A stretch of DNA of 32,507 nt. Origin: Clostridium sp. Cult3. GTDB lineage: Bacteria; Bacillota; Clostridia; Tissierellales; Tepidimicrobiaceae. Each line of letters opens with the position of its first letter. The first letter of the stretch is position 1. The DNA is taken from contig NZ_PPXY01000062.1 of assembly GCF_021655115.1 (NCBI RefSeq), positions 1 through 32,507 on the forward strand, read 5' to 3'. The notes beneath the pieces are model-generated. The model was not told where the DNA came from. It saw only the letters and a program-made list of their open reading frames with translations, and ran no database searches. The translations under genes and the position numbers were made by a program. Shown piece by piece: positions 24,860 through 32,473 of this stretch.

Positions 24860-26770
24860 CTATATCCTATTTTCTACCTCATCTAGCACACTATCAATAA
24901 ACTCCTGTACTTTAAACTGTCCTATATCCCCTTCATCCCTTTTATTTACAGATACCAGTCTATCCTTTACTTCTTTTTCGCCTACGATAAGCATATATGG
25001 TATCCTCTGAAGTCTAGCTTCCCTTATCTTATATCCGATCTTTTCAGCTCTATCATCTATACTTACCCTAATACCTCTATTTTCCATTTCTTTTTTTATT
25101 TCGTAAGCGTAATCATTAAATTTATCCGATATTGGAAGAACAGTAGCTTGAACTGGAGCAATCCATACAGGGAATTTACCTGCATAATGTTCTATCAATA
25201 TTCCCATAAACCTTTCAATACTTCCTAATATAGTTCTATGAACCATAACTGGACGTTTCTTTTCATTATCCTTATCCACATAGGTTAAATCAAATCTTTC
25301 AGGCATTTGAAAATCCAATTGAATTGTACCACATTGCCAAGTCCTTCCAATAGCATCCTCTAGATGGTAGTCAATTTTCGGACCATAAAAAGCTCCATCT
25401 CCTTCATTTACAGTATACTCTATCTCCTTCTCTTGCAAAGCTTCTTTTAAGCTATTTGTTGCCAATTCCCATTGTTCCTCAGTACCCATGGAGTTTTCTG
25501 GCCTTGTGGATAACTCCACATGGTATTTAAATCCAAATACACTATATATATAATCGGCCAAATCTATTATGTCCTTAATCTCATCCTTCACTTGAGAAGG
25601 CAACATATATAGATGAGCATCATCTTGAGTAAAACTTCTCACTCTCATCAATCCATGGAGAGTACCAGAAAGTTCATGTCTATGAACTAAACCTAATTCA
25701 CCCCATCTTAAAGGTAAATCTCTATAACTATACATTTGAGACTTATATACTAATATAGAACCAGGACAATTCATTGGTTTTATAGCATAATCCTTATCAT
25801 CAATTTCTGTAAAATACATGTTTTCCCTATAGTGATCCCAGTGGCCTGATCTACGCCATAGATCTTCATTTAGGATCATTGGAGTCTTTATCTCTCCATA
25901 GCCTCTTTTTGCATGCTCTTCCTTCCAAAAGTCCTCTAATATATTTCTAACAACCATCCCTTTTGGATGGAAAAATGGAAATCCAGGACCTTCTTCATGA
26001 ATGCTAAATAAATCTAACTCCTTACCTAATTTTCTATGGTCTCTCTTCTTAGCCTCCTCTAGTCTGTGAAGATATTCTTCTAAATCCTTCTTCTTCTCAT
26101 AAGAAGTTCCATATATCCTTTGAAGCATCTTATTATTCTCATCTCCACGCCAATAAGCTCCTGCAATGCTTAGTAGTTTAATCTGCTTAACCTTTTTAGT
26201 ATCCAATAGATGAGGTCCAGCACACAGATCTACAAAGTCTCCTTGTTTGTAAAAGGATATCTCTTCATCTTCAGGTAAATTTTCTATAAGATCTACTTTA
26301 TACACTTCGCCTTTTTCTTTAAAGTATTCTAAAGCTTCATCCCTAGCCATAACAAGCCTTTCCATAACATGGCCTTCCCGGGCAATTTTAACCATTTCCT
26401 TTTCGATCTTTTCTAAATCCTCCGGCGTAAATCTATGTTCAGTATCAAAATCATAGTAAAAACCATCTTCAATAGCTGGGCCTATAGCAAATTTCACATC
26501 AGGAAATAGTTTCATTACTGCATGAGCCATTATATGAGCTGATGTATGCCAGAATATCTCCTTTCCTTCTTTATCTTCAAATTTGACAATCCTAACACTG
26601 GCATCTTCATCAATAGTCTCCTGCATACCTTTAATTTCCTCATTGACTACAGCACCTAGGGCTACTCTAGCTAATCCTTCACTAATATCCTTTGCAACTT
26701 CTAATACCGTAATACCTTTGTCATATTCTTTAACCGAATTATCTGGTAAGGTTATCTTTATCTTTTCCAT
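24860..26770 (-). CDS. thrS: Threonine--tRNA ligase
   Basis: Class II threonyl-tRNA synthetase, 636 residues, the usual bacterial length. Domain order: TGS (about 1-63), editing domain with H75 and H79 (WHTSAHIMAH), which clears mischarged serine, catalytic core with zinc ligands in MNCPGS, LVHRHE and MVHRTILG, and a C-terminal anticodon-binding domain (about 535-636). Two adjacent ATGs exist (26773 and 26770); the second is 7 nt from AGGAGG and is preferred, though the difference is one residue. Expression is under a T-box leader with its own strong promoter. Confidence 0.97.
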   Translation of the reverse strand: MEKIKITLPDNSVKEYDKGITVLEVAKDISEGLARVALGAVVNEEIKGMQETIDEDASVRIVKFEDKEGKEIFWHTSAHIMAHAVMKLFPDVKFAIGPAIEDGFYYDFDTEHRFTPEDLEKIEKEMVKIAREGHVMERLVMARDEALEYFKEKGEVYKVDLIENLPEDEEISFYKQGDFVDLCAGPHLLDTKKVKQIKLLSIAGAYWRGDENNKMLQRIYGTSYEKKKDLEEYLHRLEEAKKRDHRKLGKELDLFSIHEEGPGFPFFHPKGMVVRNILEDFWKEEHAKRGYGEIKTPMILNEDLWRRSGHWDHYRENMYFTEIDDKDYAIKPMNCPGSILVYKSQMYSYRDLPLRWGELGLVHRHELSGTLHGLMRVRSFTQDDAHLYMLPSQVKDEIKDIIDLADYIYSVFGFKYHVELSTRPENSMGTEEQWELATNSLKEALQEKEIEYTVNEGDGAFYGPKIDYHLEDAIGRTWQCGTIQLDFQMPERFDLTYVDKDNEKKRPVMVHRTILGSIERFMGILIEHYAGKFPVWIAPVQATVLPISDKFNDYAYEIKKEMENRGIRVSIDDRAEKIGYKIREARLQRIPYMLIVGEKEVKDRLVSVNKRDEGDIGQFKVQEFIDSVLDEVENRI

Positions 26771-26800
26771 CATAATACCTCCTCCTATTTCAATAAAAAA

Positions 26801-26835
26801 ACCCCTCGTCTCTGCACAAAGCAGGGACGAGAGGT
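26801..26835 (-). terminator. T-box-controlled terminator before thrS
   Basis: A 15-bp stem, read on the minus strand ACCTCTCGTCCCTGC / GCAGAGACGAGGGGT with loop TTTGT, is followed by TTTTTT and lies 31 bp before the start codon. Confidence 0.88.
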
Positions 26836-27044
26836 TTACTCTCGTGGTTCCACCCTAATTGGTTCTCATTTTAATAACGCAAATTTGCGGACATCCTTCA
26901 GCTTATAGCTTAGGATACGGCTTAGGGGTGGTCTTCAGTCGATAATCTCTTTGGGAGGCTTTCAGCCTAAGGCACTCCCTTCTCTTTAAGGATCAGTTGA
27001 CTTACTCTTCCCTTCAACGCCTTTATATATTGAGCTTATATTGA
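26801..27044 (-). promoter_or_regulatory. T-box riboswitch of thrS
   Basis: The leader on the minus strand contains the T-box core TTAGGGTGGAACCACGAG (26841-26858) with the bulge UGGA, which would pair with a tRNA ending U-CCA. It follows a stem I region that includes CTGAAGACCACCCC. The probable specifier is ACC (26930-26932), a threonine codon. A strong terminator closes the element. Uncharged tRNA-Thr should favour the antiterminator and thrS read-through. Confidence 0.92.
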
Positions 27045-27050
27045 TTATAT

Positions 27051-27079
27051 ATTATAACTATATATACCCAAAAGGTCAA
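27051..27079 (-). promoter_or_regulatory. Promoter of thrS
   Basis: Minus-strand -35 TTGACC (27074-27079), 17 bp, -10 TATAAT (27051-27056). It precedes the T-box stem I. Confidence 0.8.
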
Positions 27080-27099
27080 GAAATATTTATTAATTTGAA

Positions 27100-27666
27100 T
27101 TATTTTTTTGCCAGTTTGTCATTAAATGCAATCCACTTTTGGCCATATTCAGATGCTCGTACCTTTTTAACTTCTTTTTGATATTCCTTTTCTATGCTTT
27201 GCTTAAAAAGCTTACCAGTACCTAAAAATGCAAAAGCAAATAAATAAGGTTTTATTATTAGGATAGTTTGAATAATCAAACCTTCATTAATAACGGATAT
27301 TTTCGCATAGGAAATCCACTGATATCCAGAATAGACCTTCATTATAGCTGCAAAATCAAATATTAATGCTAGTATGAGCTTGTACAGTCTCCCATCTATA
27401 TTTCTATAAAGTAGAAAACTCCACATGCTATATATAGAAAATATAACGATTACTATACCTAAAAAATCAAAAGGTGTATATAGATGGACTACACTATCAA
27501 TATATTCATCCCTCTTAAATCTGTCATGAAATTTTTTATATTCATTAGTATCTAGCCTTTTTTGTTCCAGCTTAATACTGCAAATAATAGTGACTATTAT
27601 CAGAATCGAAATCAAAATTCGAAATAGATTTATACCCTTCACAAAAAATGCCCTCTCTCGTGTCAT
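27100..27666 (-). CDS. Four-helix membrane protein of unknown function
   Basis: A 188-residue protein with four hydrophobic segments (about 11-31, 66-88, 93-110 and 127-150), a charged stretch between the first two (TNEYKKFHDRFKRDEY) and a basic C-terminal tail. No family is recognised and there is no signal peptidase motif. The ATG at 27666 overlaps the TGA stop of hisS by 4 bp (ATGA), so it is translationally coupled to hisS. No terminator is visible before the thrS promoter. Confidence 0.75.
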   Translation of the reverse strand: MTRERAFFVKGINLFRILISILIIVTIICSIKLEQKRLDTNEYKKFHDRFKRDEYIDSVVHLYTPFDFLGIVIVIFSIYSMWSFLLYRNIDGRLYKLILALIFDFAAIMKVYSGYQWISYAKISVINEGLIIQTILIIKPYLFAFAFLGTGKLFKQSIEKEYQKEVKKVRASEYGQKWIAFNDKLAKK

Positions 27667-28982
27667 TTAACATCCCCTAAGGTTGTTATTAATTCTTCCA
27701 TAGATAGCATCTCCTGTTCTCCAGTTTCCATATTCCTTAGGCTATACCTTCCCTGTTTAATTTCCTCTTCACCAATGACTAAAGTAAATGGAATATCAAG
27801 CTTATCTGCAAATCCAAATTTTTTTCCCATCTTTCCTGTTTCCATATATATTTGGGTGTTTATATCCTTTTCTCTTAAACCACTTGCTATTTCTATAGCT
27901 TGGTCTAAACAACCCTTCATTGGAATGATCAATACTTTAGTTAACGAAACATCTTCGCATTTTATTAATTTTGCTTCAGTTAATTGGTAGAACAGTCTAG
28001 TAAGCCCTATGGATATACCTACCCCAGGAAGTTTTTGCTTAGTATAGTATCCAGCTAAATTGTCATATCTACCCCCTGAGCAAATGCTTCCTATATTCGG
28101 GTAATCATCTAGGAAGGTTTCATATACTGTACCTGTATAATAATCTAACCCCCTTGCTATAGTCAAATCGATAATATAGTTTTCTTCAGGCACCCCAAAA
28201 GCCTTTACATAATGATTTACAGCAGTTAGCTCCTCTAGCCCCTCTTGAAATATATCATTTTTTATTTTTAATTCCTCTAGGCTTTGTAACTTTTCTTCAT
28301 TAGTCCCTGATATCTGTATAAATTGGGTGATTTCTTTAATTGTATTCTGATCCAAACCTTGCTTTTTTAGTTCATCTTCTACTTTATTTAATCCTATCTT
28401 CTCTAACTTATCAATAGTTCTTAAGACTTCCGTAGAATCTGAAATTCCCAAATTTTCAAAGAAACCTTTTAATACTTTCCTGTTGTTGATTTTTATAGTG
28501 AAGGAATCAAATCCCAAATCCTTGAAAGTAGAATATATAATACTCGGGATTTCTGCATCATTAACTATGTCCAGTTTCCCATTGCCTATTATATCTATAT
28601 CACATTGATAAAACTCCCTAAATCTACCTCTTTGAGCCTTTTCTCCCCTATATACCTTTCCTATATGATATCTTCTAAAGGGAAAAGTTAGCTCAGAAAA
28701 ATATTGTGACACATAACGGGCTAGGGGTACTGTTAAATCAAATCTTAATGCTAAATCCGTATCTCCCTTTTCAAATCTATATATCTGTTTTTCTGTCTCT
28801 CCACCGCCCTTAGCCAATAGCACCTCTGCTTTTTCTATTACAGGTGTATCTATAGGTAAAAATCCAAACCTCTCATAATTATCTCTTATAATATCTAACA
28901 TCTTATTAAACAATATTTGCTCTGATGGAAGTAACTCCATAAAACCAGGCAATATAGATGGTTTTATTATATTATTAGTCAT
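27663..28982 (-). CDS. hisS: Histidine--tRNA ligase
   Basis: Class II histidyl-tRNA synthetase, 439 residues. Motif 2 is FRRYHIGKVYRGEKAQRGRFREF split around the loop. The histidine-specific signatures ARGLDYYTGTVYE and CSGGRYDNL are present, and a C-terminal anticodon-binding domain (about 335-439) is complete. The start is the ATG at 28982 with GGAGGGG at 7 nt; an in-frame start at 29003 lies upstream of that site. Unlike argS and thrS it has no T-box: only 123 bp separate it from ytxC. A HisZ-type regulatory paralogue is unlikely because the catalytic motifs are intact. Confidence 0.96.
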   Translation of the reverse strand: MTNNIIKPSILPGFMELLPSEQILFNKMLDIIRDNYERFGFLPIDTPVIEKAEVLLAKGGGETEKQIYRFEKGDTDLALRFDLTVPLARYVSQYFSELTFPFRRYHIGKVYRGEKAQRGRFREFYQCDIDIIGNGKLDIVNDAEIPSIIYSTFKDLGFDSFTIKINNRKVLKGFFENLGISDSTEVLRTIDKLEKIGLNKVEDELKKQGLDQNTIKEITQFIQISGTNEEKLQSLEELKIKNDIFQEGLEELTAVNHYVKAFGVPEENYIIDLTIARGLDYYTGTVYETFLDDYPNIGSICSGGRYDNLAGYYTKQKLPGVGISIGLTRLFYQLTEAKLIKCEDVSLTKVLIIPMKGCLDQAIEIASGLREKDINTQIYMETGKMGKKFGFADKLDIPFTLVIGEEEIKQGRYSLRNMETGEQEMLSMEELITTLGDVK

Positions 28983-29012
28983 ATATGTACCCCTCCAAAC
29001 CATATGTATTTT

Positions 29013-29018
29013 ATTATA
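29013..29018 (-). promoter_or_regulatory. Possible -10 box of hisS
   Basis: A minus-strand TATAAT lies 30 bp before the hisS ATG and after the ytxC terminator. The -35 region has no good match, so this is tentative. Confidence 0.35.
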
Positions 29019-29080
29019 ATGATATCATGTATATAAACTTTTTCAAATAAAATCCTATATTATTTCATGAAAAAATAAAA

Positions 29081-29103
29081 AGAAGCTGCAAAATCCAACT
29101 TCT
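29081..29103 (-). terminator. Intrinsic terminator of ytxC
   Basis: On the minus strand an 8-bp stem, AGAAGTTG / CAGCTTCT with one wobble pair and loop GATTTTG, is followed by TTTTTATTTTTT. It starts 2 bp after the ytxC stop. Confidence 0.8.
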
Positions 29104-29105
29104 GA

Positions 29106-29957
29106 TTATTTTCCTCTTTTAACTTTTATCTCTCTATTACACTTTTCACATCCTTGACAGGTATATACTCGATCTTGAAATACATTAACAATCACTTTTA
29201 CTACATCTTCGTCTTTAAACTTTTCATCTAAGTGTAAAACTATCCTTTTCGGTGCTATTACGATCAATGTACTTATCAATATGTCGTCCTTGCTTATGTT
29301 GGTATTATCTATCTCTGTAATAATTTCTGAGAAAAAATCCTTATCAATGGTATTGCCTTTATCATCAAATAATTTATAATCCATGTCTTCAAAAACTAGA
29401 TTGACTAAATCATATTTTGGTTCTTGTGATTCAACGAAATATTGCAATATTTTTATAAACTCCCTATATTCCTTTTCAACAGTAAATTCATTAATCCCCT
29501 TTTCAACAGCTAAATCTATTAAAAAATCTAATCCTTCCAGTCTAAATGTAATGAAACCATCAATTAATATAGTAGTATTATTAAATAAATAATCCTTTAT
29601 TTCCATATATATATGCTCTTTTTCCGCTAAAAAGTTTTTTCTATCTAATAGTAGCTCCTTCGATATTTTAGCTATTTCTTTCCTTTCATTGACTTTTAAA
29701 TCCTCTCTATAGATATAAAGATTTCTATTGATAATATCTTCAGAATACACATATAGTATGATATCCAATACAGCTTTAGCAATACTATTAGAAAATTCCT
29801 TATAAGTTATAGATTTGTTACTATCTAAATTTACATCTATAATATATCTAGAATCATAAATATTATTGTCAATCTTTGTTTCTTCATCGGGAAAATAACC
29901 ATGTACTATTTCTATCGCTTTATCCATATCCTTATTTAGTCCAATAGTTACGTTCAT
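29106..29957 (-). CDS. ytxC: Sporulation protein YtxC family
   Basis: A 283-residue protein resembling the YtxC family found in spore-forming Firmicutes; its biochemical role is not established. Supporting features are the mostly helical body, the segment ILIDGFITFRLEGL near the middle and the beta-rich domain SKDDILISTLIVIAPKRIVLH towards the end. The C-terminus carries C267-x2-C270-x2-C273, a possible metal-binding tail. ATG at 29957, with GGGAG at 10 nt. A sequence matching the sigma-G forespore consensus lies just upstream, and a terminator just downstream, so it appears to be a single-gene unit. Confidence 0.82.
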   Translation of the reverse strand: MNVTIGLNKDMDKAIEIVHGYFPDEETKIDNNIYDSRYIIDVNLDSNKSITYKEFSNSIAKAVLDIILYVYSEDIINRNLYIYREDLKVNERKEIAKISKELLLDRKNFLAEKEHIYMEIKDYLFNNTTILIDGFITFRLEGLDFLIDLAVEKGINEFTVEKEYREFIKILQYFVESQEPKYDLVNLVFEDMDYKLFDDKGNTIDKDFFSEIITEIDNTNISKDDILISTLIVIAPKRIVLHLDEKFKDEDVVKVIVNVFQDRVYTCQGCEKCNREIKVKRGK

Positions 29958-29981
29958 TTCCTATTCACTCCCTTCTGTTAC

Positions 29982-30011
29982 TAGTATGCTCTCTAGGAAC
30001 CTGCCTATTCA
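29982..30011 (-). promoter_or_regulatory. Sigma-G-type forespore promoter of ytxC
   Basis: Minus-strand -35 TGAATA (30006-30011), 17 bp, -10 CATACTA (29982-29988). Both boxes match the B. subtilis sigma-G consensus and the spacing fits. The first three bases of the -35 box are the TGA stop codon of the upstream GME-fold gene. The start point would be about 20 bp before the ytxC ATG. Sigma-F overlap cannot be excluded. Confidence 0.65.
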
Positions 30012-30773
30012 ATATAAAGAGTTACTATATTGGCAGTATAGACCAATTACAGTTCCAACATCTACAATCTTTTTATTACTTAACCATATAGGCCTTTTTC
30101 TGTATTTTTTTATAAATTTTAATATCTTCTCTTTATCAGGATGGGAATCAAGCTTACCGGTAAGTAAGATATCATCTCTAGATAAATTCCCACAAGTACC
30201 ACCAATAAAACCATAATCATATCCTGGTAGCTCAATATACCCTGGCTCTATTAACAATACATCAAAACCTAAATTTTTTATTTTTTTACTTATCACATAA
30301 TCTGCTGTTATAAAAGCTTTATTATCGATAATGGCCATCGAACATTTAGTATACCCTTGATTTACATGAACAAACTCCAAACTCTGCTTCTTGAGATAAA
30401 ATTTTAATTTTTCATCAGTATATTTAAAATTATGTACAGCTAAACCATCCATCCTACCAACATTATATGCAATATCCATTGGATAGGCTTTACCTAATTT
30501 TGTTTCACCTTTGATTAAATTTATACCCAAACCATATAGCTTTTCCTCATAGTATTCAAAAACATTAGGTGCTATAATCAAAGTATTGTGATCAACCGGA
30601 TGCATAACTATATCTGGGTGGTAGGATATTGGACTTGCTACATCCTTGCATGATATTGTAGGTATTATATTTAACTTAAGCTTTTTTAAATTACCTATAA
30701 TCTCAGTAGGTACTCTGCCATCAATTATTATAGTATTTGCCTTTTTTAGTGGAATAAAAGGGTTTTTTGACAT
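30009..30773 (-). CDS. GME-fold protein of unknown substrate (DUF6873-like)
   Basis: A 254-residue protein that looks like a member of the guanidine-modifying-enzyme (amidinotransferase/deiminase) fold, of the type annotated as DUF6873. Repeating strand-helix units are visible. Candidate catalytic residues are H114 in GLAVHNFKYTD and C194 in FIGGTCGNLSRDD, the latter in a Gly-rich turn like the nucleophile Cys of that superfamily. No arginine deiminase motif is complete, so the substrate is unknown. The start is the ATG at 30773 behind AGAGGATGGAG; the alternative ATG at 30782 would leave no spacing, and 30839 lies in the tRNA terminator. It directly precedes ytxC. Confidence 0.75.
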   Translation of the reverse strand: MSKNPFIPLKKANTIIIDGRVPTEIIGNLKKLKLNIIPTISCKDVASPISYHPDIVMHPVDHNTLIIAPNVFEYYEEKLYGLGINLIKGETKLGKAYPMDIAYNVGRMDGLAVHNFKYTDEKLKFYLKKQSLEFVHVNQGYTKCSMAIIDNKAFITADYVISKKIKNLGFDVLLIEPGYIELPGYDYGFIGGTCGNLSRDDILLTGKLDSHPDKEKILKFIKKYRKRPIWLSNKKIVDVGTVIGLYCQYSNSLY

Positions 30774-30837
30774 AATCTCCATCCTCTTATATGTATTATC
30801 GTTAAATATATAATTATCACAAATTTGAACACAAAAC

Positions 30838-30861
30838 AACCTCCTATTATAATAGGAGGTT
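30838..30861 (-). terminator. Intrinsic terminator of the tRNA operon
   Basis: On the minus strand a perfect 10-bp hairpin, AACCTCCTAT / ATAGGAGGTT with loop TATA, follows the CCA end of tRNA-Cys by 3 bp and runs into GTTTTGTG. Confidence 0.8.
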
Positions 30862-30864
30862 TAA

Positions 30865-30953
<89 letters not shown>

Positions 30954-30991
30954 GAATAAAAATACTTTCTACCAGCATTAACGGCTCCGAC

Positions 30992-31039
30992 TAAGCGATT
31001 CACACAAAATCGAAATACACGATTTTGGTTCCCTGCTTA
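30992..31039 (-). other. Structured spacer between the two tRNA-Cys fragments
   Basis: Within the 86-bp spacer (30954-31039) the minus strand folds as a nested hairpin: outer TAAGC/GCTTA (ends at 31039 and 30992) and inner CAAAATCG/CGATTTTG with loop TGTATTT. The outer arm begins exactly where identity to tRNA-Cys stops. No open reading frame of any quality is present. It may be a small repeat element or leftover DNA from a rearrangement. Confidence 0.6.
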
Positions 31040-31064
31040 TGCCTTACCGCTTGGCTATGCCGCC
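31040..31064 (-). pseudogene. Truncated tRNA-Cys copy (5' 25 nt only)
   Basis: The sequence matches tRNA-Cys from its 5' end through the D arm and then diverges completely. The anticodon arm, T arm and 3' acceptor strand are missing, so it cannot form a tRNA. Together with the flank it is copy 2 (31040-31078) of the 39-bp direct repeat. It lies 15 bp after the 3' end of tRNA-Gly inside the tRNA transcript. Confidence 0.85.
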
Positions 31065-31079
31065 ATTTTAGAATTTGTA

Positions 31080-31154
31080 TGGAGCGGAAGACGGGATTCG
31101 AACCCGCGGCCCTCGCCTTGGCAAGGCGATGCTCTACCACTGAGCCACTTCCGC
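31080..31154 (-). tRNA. tRNA-Gly (GCC)
   Basis: A 75-nt cloverleaf with encoded CCA: acceptor GCGGAAG / CTTCCGC, anticodon loop TTGCCAA (anticodon GCC), T-loop TTCGAAT. It is the middle gene of the Phe-Gly-Cys cluster. Confidence 0.97.
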
Positions 31155-31162
31155 AAATAAGC

Positions 31163-31238
31163 TGGTGCCCAGAGGCGGAATCGAACCACCGACACGGGGA
31201 TTTTCAGTCCCCTGCTCTACCTACTGAGCTATCTGGGC
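31163..31238 (-). tRNA. tRNA-Phe (GAA)
   Basis: A 76-nt cloverleaf with encoded CCA: acceptor GCCCAGA / TCTGGGC, anticodon loop CTGAAAA (anticodon GAA), T-loop TTCGATT. It is first in the tRNA cluster, 8 bp before tRNA-Gly. Confidence 0.97.
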
Positions 31239-31256
31239 TTGTGTACCACAATTGAT

Positions 31257-31285
31257 AGTATACAAGATTATTTTAATAAAGTCAA
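31257..31285 (-). promoter_or_regulatory. Promoter of the tRNA-Phe-Gly-Cys operon
   Basis: Minus-strand -35 TTGACT (31280-31285), 17 bp, -10 TATACT (31257-31262), about 19 bp before the 5' end of tRNA-Phe and just after the hslO stop. Confidence 0.8.
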
Positions 31286-31288
31286 TAG

Positions 31289-32164
31289 CTAATTATCGAT
31301 TAATTTATGCAAATCTTCTTCAGAAAATAGATATTTATTATTGCAAAAATGGCACACCACTTCAGCTTTCCCATCTTCTTTGATCATATCTTCTATTTCT
31401 TCTCTACCTAAGCTTTGTAGCACACTTTCGATCTTCTCCCTTTTACAATTACATTTAAACTCTATTGGTTTTTTGTCTAGTACTTCCATTTCAAATATAC
31501 CGAATAGCTCTTCCATCACTTCTTCAGGAGTTAGACCTTCATCTATTAGAGTTGAAATAGGCTTTGCTTTACTTAATATTTCTTCTATTCTATCAATATC
31601 CTCTTCGGCAACATTTGGGAGCAATTGAAGCATATAACCACCTGCAGCCTTCACGGAAATATCTTTATCCACTAAAACTCCCAAGTTTATTGCTGATGGC
31701 TGTTGTTCAGATATATAAAAATAGTTGACTAGGTCCACCGCAATTTCCCCAGATACTAAATTAGCCATACCAATATAGGGCTCCTTTAAACCTAAATCCC
31801 TTATGACTACCAGCTGTCCATTTCTACCTACTAATCCACCTACATCTAATTTCCCATCGGCTCTTGAAGGAACATCTGCATATGGATTGTCCACATATCC
31901 TTTTACCTCTCCTCTGTTGTTAGCAACGGTTACGATGCTTCCAACAGGCCCATCACCTTTTATTTTAAAGGTCAAAGAATCCTTCTCACCTTTCATGGCA
32001 ATTCCCATCATAGCCGCTCCTGTCAAAGCCCTGCCTAAAGCAGCAGTGGCTGTAGGAGAAGTATTGTGTATTCTCCTTGCTTTTTCTACTAGATTAGTTG
32101 AGCTTGCAACAAACAAGCGTAAAGTCTTATCCTTGTTTATCCCACGAATAATATAATCCTCCAT
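31289..32164 (-). CDS. hslO: Redox-regulated chaperone Hsp33
   Basis: Hsp33 is a cytoplasmic holdase switched on by oxidation: reduced Cys residues bind zinc, and disulfide formation with unfolding activates it. The 291-residue product starts MEDYIIRGINKDKTLR, has the family segments GDGPVGSIVTVANNRGEVKGYV and SRADGKLDVGGLVG, and ends with the redox switch C238-x-C240 and C271-x2-C274. ATG at 32164 with AAAGGAG at 6 nt. It lies between the cold-shock gene and the tRNA operon; a terminator precedes it. Confidence 0.96.
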   Translation of the reverse strand: MEDYIIRGINKDKTLRLFVASSTNLVEKARRIHNTSPTATAALGRALTGAAMMGIAMKGEKDSLTFKIKGDGPVGSIVTVANNRGEVKGYVDNPYADVPSRADGKLDVGGLVGRNGQLVVIRDLGLKEPYIGMANLVSGEIAVDLVNYFYISEQQPSAINLGVLVDKDISVKAAGGYMLQLLPNVAEEDIDRIEEILSKAKPISTLIDEGLTPEEVMEELFGIFEMEVLDKKPIEFKCNCKREKIESVLQSLGREEIEDMIKEDGKAEVVCHFCNNKYLFSEEDLHKLIDN

Positions 32165-32213
32165 AACATACTCCTTTGTATTATATTATTTTATATTATT
32201 TTTTAAATATTTA

Positions 32214-32233
32214 AAGCCCCTATTAAGGGGCTT
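32214..32233 (-). terminator. Intrinsic terminator of the cold-shock gene
   Basis: On the minus strand an 8-bp GC-rich stem, AAGCCCCT / AGGGGCTT with loop TAAT, is followed by an AT-rich stretch (TAAATATTTAAAA) instead of a clean T-run. It lies 40 bp after the csp stop. Confidence 0.7.
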
Positions 32234-32272
32234 GATTGCTACCGTTATAAAACGTATAAAAGAGAATCAGGA

Positions 32273-32473
32273 TTATAGTTTAATAACATTAGTAGCTTGA
32301 GGACCTTTTTCTCCTTGAACTATTTCAAATTCAACATTTTGTCCTTCTTCCAAAGTTTTAAATCCCTCAGATTCGATTGCTGAATAATGTACAAATACAT
32401 CTTCGCCTTCTTCAGTGGAAATAAAACCATAACCTTTTGTAGCGTTAAACCACTTTACAGTACCTTTTACCAT
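32273..32473 (-). CDS. Cold-shock protein (CspA family)
   Basis: A 66-residue single cold-shock domain that binds single-stranded RNA/DNA and loosens mRNA structure. RNP1 (KGYGFIS) and RNP2 (VFVHYSAI) are intact, and the sequence begins [21 protein letters not shown] at 32473 with GGAGG about 10 nt upstream. The long 5' leader typical of csp mRNAs would lie outside the window. Which of the paralogues (cspA-D) it is cannot be said. Confidence 0.97.
   Translation of the reverse strand: MVKGTVKWFNATKGYGFISTEEGEDVFVHYSAIESEGFKTLEEGQNVEFEIVQGEKGPQATNVIKL

Noticed and set aside
28983-29105. T-box or other riboswitch before hisS
   Set aside because: Only 123 bp separate hisS from ytxC, part of it the ytxC terminator; no T-box core is visible.
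31025-31255. 76-codon plus-strand open frame with KTGFEPAALALARRCSTTEP-like and SNHRHGDFQSPALPTELSG-like sequence
   Set aside because: It is the antisense of tRNA-Gly and tRNA-Phe. Such translations are well-known false proteins arising from tRNA genes.
31803-32156. 117-codon plus-strand open frame
   Set aside because: Antisense shadow of hslO with no promoter or ribosome binding site.
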